Source of the DNA: Nymphaea colorata
Taxonomy: Eukaryota > Streptophyta > Magnoliopsida > Nymphaeales > Nymphaeaceae
NCBI RefSeq assembly: GCF_008831285.2
Contig: NW_022204802.1
Coordinates: 1 to 33,654 of the forward strand
Direction: 5' to 3'
Length of the DNA stretch: 33,654 bases
Below are positions 23,501-31,822 of the stretch, piece after piece (position 1 is the stretch's first letter; each line of letters begins with the position of its first letter). A program made the position numbers and the translations under genes. Under the pieces are notes generated by a model, which saw nothing but the letters and a program-made list of their open reading frames with translations, ran no database searches and was not told the DNA's origin.

Positions 23501-23545
23501 TCAAGGATCACGCAGAAGACTCTGACCAAGGTGGCCAGGAAGTGA
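20507..23545 (+). CDS. Large acidic nuclear-type protein, possibly Mrc1/Claspin-like
   Basis: One unbroken intronless ORF of 1012 residues; about 50 in-frame TAA/TAG codons show the Gln code clearly. A Lys-rich basic coiled segment sits near residues 58-110 (SKKERKKLKKKEKKLQQL). A Glu/Gln low-complexity tract at about residues 508-660 (22029-22490) has nearly all Gln written TAG/TAA. A more ordered acidic block follows at about 765-890 (DDFVDKIDYAAEDKEYEG, DLVELIDNAVDL, FRKYLEDIRIKDREEIRKII), and a basic tail (SSLVNEIMSRTTMSRIT). The acidic block, then an arginine-rich FRTRQ stretch, then a short motif-bearing tail resembles Mrc1/Claspin, the replication-checkpoint mediator. That match is only by architecture and is weak; the coding call is secure. 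TGA stop 23543-23545. Confidence 0.85.
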
Positions 23546-23663
23546 TGCATTTAATCATTTTAATCTATCCAATCCACCATACAACAAATCATTAACCATC
23601 CCATCAAAGTCAAAGTGAGGTAATAATACAAAGATAATTGCATGATGATAGTATAGTGATTGA

Positions 23664-24096
23664 TCATAGGAATGCTTCGTAGTAGTGGGCGAGCCAGTGC
23701 GGATTGATTTTGATGATTTGGGAGCTGGCGATCCACACCTTCATCTTCTTCCCTTTCACGTAATACTAAACGAGGAACTCGATTTCCCCATTGATGGCGA
23801 TTGCTGTGCCTGCGGTGTACCAGTTGTTGAGGATGAGCTGCTCTACGCTGAAGTCCTTCTTGGCTTTGCGGAAACGCCATCCGCTGCGAGTCATTGCTCT
23901 CACCTCCACAGTATCGTCCTCCTCGTAGGGCCTTCTCTTGCCTCCGCCGTCCTTCCGCTCTTCGAACTCTTAGGATTGGCAGTCTCCAGTTTTGGACGTG
24001 CTCTCTTCGTAATAGCAAGCCTCGCTTTCCTTTTATGGCTACCTATCGCTGGCATCCACATCCACATACTACCGGCTCATCTTTGCTCTGACTCAT
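23664..24096 (-). CDS. Hypothetical small protein (132 aa)
   Basis: Two exons joined over a 34-nt GT..AG intron (24039-24072): a short first exon (MSQSKDEP) from ATG 24096, then the main exon to TGA 23664-23666, exactly 133 codons. An acidic, Ser/Glu-rich first third (EFEERKDGGGKRRPYEEDD) precedes a compact C-terminal part with many aromatics (SGWRFRKAKKDFSVEQLIL; NNWYTAGTAIAINGEIEFLV; KKMKVWIASSQIIKINPHW), which looks beta-rich. No family recognised. The C-terminus faces the end of the acidic gene across 118 nt, and the start diverges from the chromodomain gene. Confidence 0.6.
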
Positions 24097-24233
24097 TACT
24101 ACATCTCTATGCGATTATTGATCCATTTTAGCATTTATGAATTGGACTGCCGATAGTCCCAAACTATGCAACTTTTAATAGAACGGATCCCGTCTCAAAT
24201 CTCCTCGTTGTTCCAATCAAATATATAATAAGT

Positions 24234-25010
24234 ATGGGTCGTAAGCAGCCGAGGGCGGAGGGGTATCGAGTGCGGGACATCCTCGACTACAAGGAGGAGG
24301 ACGGACAGGAGTATTTCTTGATCTGGTGGGCCAGCTACGCCAGGCGAAACGCCACCTGGTAGCCTCGGGAAAATATTGAGCATGTCTATGACTTCAATGA
24401 GTACTACCAGAGGCTCAAGAACGCCTACCACTCCAAAGACACCCAAAAGGGTGAACCACAGCAGGAGGAGAAGTCTGCTCCACAGAAGTCGGAGGGGAAA
24501 GCAAAGGGAAAAACTAAGCGCATTGGAAAGAAAGCCAAGAAGGCAAGAAACGCCTCTGATGGATAGCATTCCAGTTCTGAAGATAAGTCCTCCCCATAGG
24601 AAGAACAAATAGAATAGGAAGCCCCTGCTGTCCCTGCTTAGCCGCCCAAGATCAATAGTGATCCCCTGCCAGCCGTCACTAATAGCTTACAAGCAGCCAT
24701 CCTTCCCCCTATCGATAGCAACGACAACAACAACCTCGGAAGAGAGATGAGCAAGGAGGAGCTCAAGCGCTGCCTCAAGAACGCTCCTCCCGTCCAGTTC
24801 GAGATAAAGATCAAGTAATTCAAGGATCTGCCGCTGGCAGGCCAGAAATTGAAGAGGATCAAGAACTGCTTCATCAGGAGCGGAGAGGTCGTCTACGAGA
24901 TCGAGCTCTAGAACAAGGCGATCCCCGAGCCGATCATAATCGACGAGAAGTACATCCGGGTGCTGTGGCCTCACAAATTCGCAGAGTACCTCTCCTCAAA
25001 AAGAAAGTGA
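24234..25010 (+). CDS. HP1-like chromodomain protein
   Basis: Putative heterochromatin protein of 258 residues, one exon. The N-terminal chromodomain (about residues 10-60) reads YRVRDILDYKEEDGQEYFLI, WWASY, NATW-Q-PRENI: the aromatic cage positions and the usual TWxPxENI ending are present, with a TAG (Gln) where most chromodomains have Glu. A basic, Ser/Gln/Glu-rich hinge follows (KGKTKRIGKKAKKARN). The C-terminal part (about 190-258: FIRSGEVVYEIELQNKAIPE, IIIDEKYIRVLWPHKFAEYL) has the length and pattern of a chromoshadow domain. By family it would bind methylated H3 and dimerise in silent chromatin; in ciliates such proteins also act in DNA elimination. The stop TGA (25008-25010) is followed in the same frame by another ORF after 6 nt. 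Confidence 0.82.
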
Positions 25011-25016
25011 TTATTT

Positions 25017-26105
25017 ATGAACCTTACATTAGCTGCTCCTCGCAGGACCAGCAAGCCGGCATTCATCCACCTCACCTCCCTCGCCCCGCCCCAGCCGATC
25101 CCCCCTCAGCTCGCCCCGCAGGCCGGCAGGAAGCGCAAGCATGAGTGTGCCTCCATGTTCCTGGTCAGCTGTCTCAACGCCAATCCCAGCGAAGCCACCG
25201 AGAATAGCGAGATGTGCGAGGATTACCTGGTCAGGCAGTCGCCGCCGGTGGCGCCCGAGCTGGCTGCTTTCCAGGAGGAGAGAAAACGCAAGATCTAAGT
25301 GAGTCTCAGCCGCAGGACCACCCAGCAATACCCCACTCCCCGAAAAATATAACCGATCCTTAATAAGCCGTCCCTCCGGGCCAGTCCAGTCCTGCTGAGG
25401 CCGTAAAATGAAGAGTGCGGAAACGGCTTCAGAGCGACAATTAATAGCACGCTGTCTTCGCAGGAAAAGAATTCAAAAGCTGCCTTGGCGTGCTCGTGCA
25501 AGCATTCCGCCGTTGTGGAATAGCTCGGCAATCCAACCAGACCAGTGAAGAAGTAATTTTTGCCTACTTACTAACATCCACCTGGGGAATAACTCTAGAG
25601 TATGAATAACTATAATGATCCTGAAAGGTAGGAGGGGCTTAACCTTCACGAGAGAGCACCTTCCACTTATGGTAATCCTTACAATATTTACTCATACCAT
25701 CCCGACGAAAAGTATTCCATCATTTAAAAGAGCTAAAGCTAGTACCGCCCCGACGAAAACACCCATACTGAAAGAGGCATCAATTTCAAGGAAAAGCTCA
25801 AGGATAGACGATGGATCGGAGACTACGCCCGGACGATCAAGACCTTCAACGCAAGCGAGCAGAAGGAGAACGAGTCATAGATAGAGTCGATCGTGCTGGA
25901 GAGGGGGTACCACTTCAGCCAAAACTCACGCATAGTCACCCCCATCAACCGAGGAAGCATCAAGGACTACCGGACAGAGGAGGAAACCCTCAAGAGGGCC
26001 TACGGCTCGGTGGGGGAAGAACTGCACAAGGCTCACCTGGATCCCAGGTTCAACGGATACATCGATCAGGCCATCGAAGAGGATATCCACGATTCGGAAA
26101 TATGA
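25017..26105 (+). CDS. Hypothetical 362-aa protein directly downstream of the HP1-like gene
   Basis: An open frame with no TGA from ATG 25017 to 26103-26105, about 15 in-frame TAA/TAG and no introns. Residues 1-195 are rich in Pro, Arg, Ser and Cys and look disordered (APPQPIPPQLAPQAGRKRKH; SLSRRTTQQYPTPRK). From an internal Met at 25602 the sequence becomes Tyr/Glu/Asn-rich and more ordered (NPYNIYSYHPDEKYSI; RRWIGDYARTIKTFNA; RAYGSVGEELHKAHLD). No family recognised. The frame continues that of the chromodomain gene across TGA TTA TTT, so it could be a separate gene starting at 25017, one starting at 25602 with a long leader, or a read-through extension. Confidence 0.6.
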
Positions 26106-26267
26106 ACAAATGATCATCGTCATTTCTTCCCAATGCCTACACCCAATATGCAATCCCCACCTTGCACGACCCTGGAATTGCATGGGCCACGTTGCGGGAT
26201 GATACTGTGGTGGGGAGGTGGTGTCAATTGGATTATATAATTAATTTTATAGCAAATAATTGTAAAG

Positions 26268-28288
26268 ATGAAGGCACTGCGGTTTCCAAGGGCAGCCAGC
26301 ACGTGGATGCTGCCATCGAGCGCAAGCACTCCCTCATCAAGCCGCCCCACTTCCAAATAGCGCCCCTCCTCGAACTGCCGCGCTTCTACTCCTCCGACGA
26401 GAAGATCAAGCGCAAGAACATCATCATCCAAACGAGCACCGCCTCCCCGTCAGTCCGCAGCAGGCCGCCCACGACCCCAGGGAAAACCCCAAAAGGACAG
26501 TCCCCAAGTGCGCCAAAACCGAAAAGAACGAAACGCCATCGAAGGGCGAGGCGCTCCACCTCAACAAGGTCAGGATTATACAAGAGAAGCTGGGCGAAGC
26601 CATCCTCAAGGGACACCCGCACGAAGCCAACAAGCCCAAAATTAGGCAGAAGAAGGGGGAATACCTCGACATCCTCCACACCGAAAAGAACGAAGGCAGG
26701 ACATCAAAATAAACCACGGAAACTGCAACCGAATCCAACAACCAAAATAAAATCAGATATAAGATACACCCCAAGAAAAACGAACAGTAGGCAAAACCGC
26801 ACCCGCACAAGAGATCCTCTGAGGGACTGGAGATCTAAACCGATCCTCCGAAGACCATCCGTTAGGCGGTCCGGTAGACTAAGGCCCAAACTGAGGAGTG
26901 CCTCAAGAACCCCCTAAAGGAGAAATCGAAGGTGGTATTTAAGAACGAGCAGCTGGCCGAGATGATGGTGGATTTGCGCCCGCACCTGCAGGCGGGCAAG
27001 AAGGAGCAGAAGCTGAGGACCGTCAGTACTTTCGAGACGGTGATAAAGGGGAAGCAGAAGCTGACGCAGCACGAGAGGGACCACCTCAAGATCATCCACT
27101 AAATAGTGAAGAAGGTAAAAGGCCTACCATTTAGACCATCAAGAACCCAGGCAATCTCGACTATCCCTAGTCCTACATCGTAAGCGATAAGCTCAAATAC
27201 TAAAAGAAATACGTCGAGTACATGGAGCCAAAGCACCAAAAGTAGTTCAAGACTGCTCTCATCCTCACCCGCCTCTCCTTCTACCTCTGCGCGCACTACA
27301 TCCTCGAGTCCACGCCCGCCAAGCCACTCGTAAGTCTCTTCGCCAAAGTGCTGTAGGCTCAGGAAGTCATCATCTCGGTAAAATCCGCCCTATCTAGCTG
27401 CTCACAGGCAATAATAACGAGAAAAACAGAGTAATGACAAGTATTTCAGTGTAAATAAGTATTCCACCAAGGCTTGCCTAAGAAGGAGGGCAGACAGCCC
27501 ATCGCATCCGAAATGGCAGTCGAAACAAGAGGAACAGCCTTCCCCGCATCAACGACTCAATCAAACGCCAGCTAACCAACTTGTAATTCATTTGCGATTC
27601 AGTTTCAACGCAAAGGAGTGCGGTCATTCGGATCTCTTCCTCAGGATTATGAATGCCGAGGTGGTCGATGCCGGCCTGGACGTCTTGGCCGAGATGGACA
27701 AGGAGCTGAAGTGGGAGGTGCTGAAGATGCCCACTTCTCCCTTCCTGCCCATCGCCCACCCCGCCCACAAGCACTACCTCATCCTCGACCTCGACGAAAC
27801 GCTCATCCACTTCAATCCCTCCAGATAAACCTACCAGGTGCGTCCCACGCCTCAGAATTCCTCGAAAACTTATCACGCTATTACTAGCTCACCGTCTTCA
27901 CTGCAGCCACCAAGGAATATGCGGATGACATCATAAACTCCATCGACAGAGGAGGCTTCGTGAGCCACCGTCTTTACCGAAACCACCTCACCTTCCTGAT
28001 GGGTGAATCCCTCAAGGACATCTCCATGCTGGGAAGGCACCTGCCGGCCACGCTCATCGTGGACAACCTCTAGGCCAACTTCAGACTGCACCCCGACAAC
28101 GGGATTCTCATCAAGTCGTGGTACGGCTGCTAGAACGACGCCATCCTGCCCAAGCTCCAAAATTTGCTGATCAGGATAGCGCTGGAGTTTCCTGAGGACC
28201 TCAGGAAGGGCGTTTCGCTCTACTCCAACTACATGCAAGGGAGATCGCTGAGCGGGTGCGGGGATTCAAGATAAAATACGACGTGTGA
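26268..28288 (+). CDS. SCP/FCP-type (NIF-family) protein phosphatase with long N-terminal extension
   Basis: HAD-fold serine phosphatase of the CTD-small-phosphatase group. Motif I HYLILDLDETLIHF has the two catalytic Asp; then RYYQLTVFTAATKEYAD (motif II), SHRLYRNHLTFLMGESLKDI (motif III Lys) and IVDNLQANFRLHPDNG, SWYG (motif IV). The domain fills about the last 170 of 661 residues. The first 480 are Lys/Gln-rich and charged, without known domains (VVFKNEQLAEMMVDLRPHL; YLCAHYILESTPAKPL). Introns are 27115-27134 and 27378-27397, both 20 nt. Five one-base frame breaks, near 26272, 26448, 27575-27605, 27842 and 28231, are needed; with them the total is exactly 662 codons and the end reads EIAERVRGFKIKYDV. 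The start lies just after an AT-rich leader but depends on the first break. Confidence 0.82.
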
Positions 28289-28358
28289 GGGCAACTATTT
28301 GGAGTGTGATAATTTTATTGATTATAGTATGCAGATGAGGAAGATAAGACTGATGCTA

Positions 28359-29210
28359 TCACCCGCGCAGGACCAACAGGAAGATGATTGAAAAGACGAT
28401 GATGGCGATGTAGGGAAAGATGCTCTCGCCTCTTCGCTTAACGCTTGAGGGCGGATTGGCGGTGCGTCGCAGGCTTGCCCTGAGGCTGCCCTGGGTGGAT
28501 AGGTACCTGCTGCCCGATTTGTTCAGCAAAGAGGGACTGCTTGTGCTCTGTCTCAGCAGCCTCTCCTCCTATACTTTCGAGTATTCTGTTTCGTCGTTGT
28601 GATGATTGCTAGTCACGTTGCTGTCCTCTCGGCGTGGCTCTCCTCCTCCCTACCGCTCTGCCTCCTAGGGGGTTTCCTCCCGGATTCCAGAGTACTCCTA
28701 GTGGATTTCGATTTCGCTGATCTTCTCAATCGGGCACTCCTTCTGCGCCTCGCTCTCGCTGGTCTCGTCCGTTTTTATATGCGATGCCACTACTGAACTC
28801 TTGCCCGCTTTGGTCTTCCGCCTATTGTATTCGGTCCTCACGGAGAGCGGTACCGTCTGCTCTTCGTTGGGGGCGGGATTGAAGTCCTGCGCGAGGGGAT
28901 GCGCGTGCTTTGCTTCGTGGAAGTTGGGAGAAGTGACTCGCTTTTTCTGCAGCTTGGACTCAGAGAGAAAGAGGGTGGCCTTCTAGAGGCTCTGGTGCGC
29001 CATCTTCTCGATCTATTCGCTGCCTCGCATGAGTGTGGTGAGTTGTGTGATGTCTGAGCTATTTTCGTTCTTGATTTGCTTGATGCGAGAGGCGATGTTC
29101 CTGAAGCGCATCTTGACCTTCTCCATCTTGAACTTCCTGGCCTAGTCGCGACTCACGCTCCGCTTCCGATCCTCCGAGTGGTACGACCGCTCCTTTTCCT
29201 CTCCAAGCAT
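28359..29210 (-). CDS. Tail-anchored membrane protein, hypothetical
   Basis: A single-exon 283-residue ORF from ATG 29210 to TGA 28359-28361 without frame breaks. A long charged, helical and partly disordered cytoplasmic part (KFKMEKVKMRFRNIASRIKQ; SEQIEKMAHQSLQKATLF; Gln from TAG) ends in one hydrophobic helix, FPYIAIIVFSIIFLLVL, with only RG after it. That makes a C-tail-anchored protein of the ER, Golgi or mitochondria. The heptad-like regions and tail anchor recall SNARE or organelle tether proteins, but no SNARE zero-layer pattern is clear, so no name is given. It converges with the phosphatase gene across 70 nt. Confidence 0.75.
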
Positions 29211-29520
29211 CCCAAATTAATTTATTATCTCGTGAAATCCATTAATTAACAATAATCACCTTCGCCCCATCCCCAAACCGCTTGCAAAAAAGGGTTATTT
29301 ATTAGCTGGTTTTTACTGTTGCTGATCACGTGAAAGCAACGACAATCCGAACTCAAAATTAACGGTTTTTAATTTTTCCCCTTTCGGATCGAACGAGTAT
29401 GGGTGCTCAATCGGAATTATCAGTTGTTTGCGGATGGACAATTCTTATTGAGATCGGCTAAAAATTACACTCAGCTAGACTTCTGTGCATAATATACACA
29501 ACCATCGCTTTGAATAATAA
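29211..29520. promoter_or_regulatory. Divergent intergenic region, AT-rich
   Basis: 310 nt between the starts of the tail-anchored protein gene (-) and the coiled-coil gene (+). It is AT-rich with A and T runs and no ORF. It holds the palindrome TCACGTGA (29326-29333), an E-box-like bHLH-type core; whether it is used is unknown. Nothing else is recognised. Confidence 0.35.
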
Positions 29521-30257
29521 ATGATGCGGTAGGAAGAAGAGCAAATCCCCATCGAGCTGCCCCCCCAGTGGGCCATCCTCTCGTTCTGCCAGCAAGTCAC
29601 CGCCGAAAGCTATTCCGTCCTCAGGGAAACCCGCAGACTGTTGCAACTGATCGGCACATCAAGAACTACTAGGACGGCGTAGGACCAAATAATCCCACCG
29701 TCGAGACCATGCTCTCCACCAGCGAGCGCGAGCTGCAGCTGCTGGAGAAGGAGAACCAGCTGATCGACCAGATAAGGCGCTGGTTTGCGATTTCGAACAA
29801 TCCCAGGCCCACCAGCTGAGGGTAAATAGTATTCCACGTAGATCTCCTAGCTCTTCCTGGACGCCATCAGCATCGAGGTCGAAGCAGATGTGCAAGCAAT
29901 CCGGAGGCTGCCTGCCAAGGGATCTTCCTAGCATAGGGAATGCGCGAATTATGTCAAGGAGTAGCTTTACCGGGGATTGGCCACCCTCAAGGCCTTCCTC
30001 CAACGGGAAGAGGAGTTCTTCCAGGACTACTCCTAGACCAGCCGTTTCATGCGTGACAAGCTGCCCTAGGAGTACCAAAAAAGCCTCATCGCGTTCAACC
30101 GTGAGCAGAACCAGCAAGACAGGGACCTGATCGTTTAGGAGCCCAGATAGTAGGCGGTGCCTCAGCAGCAGTTCTAACGGTTGTCTGCGAAGTACAGCGA
30201 GCTTATCACCACCGCAACCACCCACTTGGCTGAGATCCAAAGAGAAAGAACTTAATA
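29521..30257 (+). CDS. Coiled-coil protein, hypothetical
   Basis: Starts at ATG 29521 (MMRQEEEQIPIELPPQWAIL, first TAG read as Gln). A 20-nt intron lies at 29822-29841. The frame slips by one base near 29652 and near 29780, then stays open. The product is helical and Gln/Glu/Leu-rich (TMLSTSERELQLLEKENQLI; LFLDAISIEVEADVQAIRRL; FMRDKLPQEYQKSLIAFNRE), typical of a coiled coil. No TGA closes the frame before the next gene's ATG at 30277; the end given here is only the last clearly polar stretch before TAA TAA. It may be the N-terminal part of the following membrane protein. Confidence 0.45.
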
Positions 30258-30276
30258 ATCAGGGATTCCTTCCCAC

Positions 30277-31646
30277 ATGAAGTGGGTGTGTGCCTTGCTC
30301 GTATTGTTGTTTGCGAGCGGACTGGGAAGGCTCGTGTGGCTGCTGGCAGCTTACGACCACTTCTAGCTGCTGAGCCCTCCCACCTGCTCTGGAGTGGCTC
30401 TGGAGCCTACCTGCTCTACTTGTGGTTCAACTACTTCCTGGTCAACCACGTCTGCTCGAGACAGACCAACTTGCTGCTGGCGATGGGCTGCAGGCACCCC
30501 TAGGAGATGCGCTTCTACCGTCCGCTCTGGCTGGTTGTGGCTGCGCTCGTCCTCAGCATCTTCTACGTGGGGTGCCTGGTGTGGGCGGAGTTCCGATGGC
30601 TGGGAGTGGGATTCAACATCCTGATCGTGCTGGTTTGGGTGGCCTAATTGGTCTACCGCTGGTTCCGCATGCGCTAGGTCATGGCCTTCGCCTCCAGATT
30701 CTCCCTGCTGCACTTTTTCGCTCTGATCGTCCCCATCACGGACATCCTCAGCAGCGCCTTGGCCTACCTGCCGCAAGAGACGACTACATCATGTCCCGTG
30801 CAGTCTATATCCTCGTTACTGCAGCGTCGGTAGGCTTTGTCGTTCGCAAGTGGAGGTAAAGTACCGGGAGTTCAAGCTGCTCAGCAACTAGGAGCAGGAG
30901 CTTTGAAGGAGGAGAAGAGGATGATGGAGAAGAAGCAGAACTAAGTGGGTATCTCCTTGTGTGTCTCATCGCTACTCTGCTGATATAGCCGATTAGCATC
31001 CTCTTGAGGTAGCCTAGCTAAACAGGGACGCTCGTGCTGGTGGTCCTCGGCTATGTCTGCAATTTGGGATTAATCGGCTACTGTGTCACGCTGGAGTGGG
31101 AGCCCCTCACCGTCCTCGCCCTCCTCACCGAAATCAACACATGTTCCGTGCTGCATCGATGGCGACGCTGTCTTGAACGCCAACGAAAAGCTGATCGAAG
31201 CCGGCTCCTACTCAGCTCCACTCCGCAAGCTGTTCGCACCATTAGTGTCCTATTATGCTGAGCCTGCCGGTGGGTGTGCACTGGGAATATTTCCAAACCA
31301 AAATTGTGCTTCCTAGGTATGCGTATGTGGGACTGAGCTTGGTGGGCTACTTTGTGTGGAGCTTTTACTTTGCGGGGGAAGTGGGAGTGAGGCTGAAGCA
31401 TCCTCTTAGCAGCAACTCCCACGTCGGCGAGACTGTTAAGCTGCTGGACGTTACTCGTGAGCAGGACTTTGACCTGATGAGGAGGAGGGCGAGCTGAACC
31501 AGTTCAAGTTCGACGCGAGGCCCGTCGAGGAGGGACGAATGCTTGAAGAGAGTGAAGACGCGAGCAGGGAGGTGCAGCAGGACAAGATCCAATAAATAGG
31601 TGAGGAACTGGATGAGAGCAACATAGTGAAGCTTACCGAGACCTGA
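30277..31646 (+). CDS. Multi-pass membrane protein, about eight helices, hypothetical
   Basis: Begins with a hydrophobic helix at ATG 30277 (KWVCALLVLLFASGLGRLVW). Further helices: GAYLLYLWFNYFLVNHV, PLWLVVAALVLSIFYVGCLV, GFNILIVLVWVAQLVY, FALIVPITDILSSALAYL, GYLLVCLIATLLIQPISILL, LVLVVLGYVCNLGLIGYCV and YAYVGLSLVGYFVWSFYFAG. A charged loop (ALKEEKRMMEKKQN) precedes the sixth. The acidic tail ends SNIVKLTET at TGA 31644-31646. Several one-base frame slips (near 30375, 30780, 30850, 30905, 30945 and 31490) are needed to join these helices. A seven- or eight-helix receptor- or transporter-like protein is likely, but no family signature is seen. Confidence 0.5.
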
Positions 31647-31822
31647 TCACTCCAATTTTCATCATTTGCCTCTTCTTGCCGACAGCGGCATGCCTTCTAT
31701 TTATCTGCACTGAGTTCGGCTGGCTAATAGTTGAAAAGTTAAATTTGAGAGTAAAACCAAATTTATTATCCGAGGGTGTTTGGAGATTAGATTAATTCCA
31801 ATAACTTGCCAATAAAATTAAG

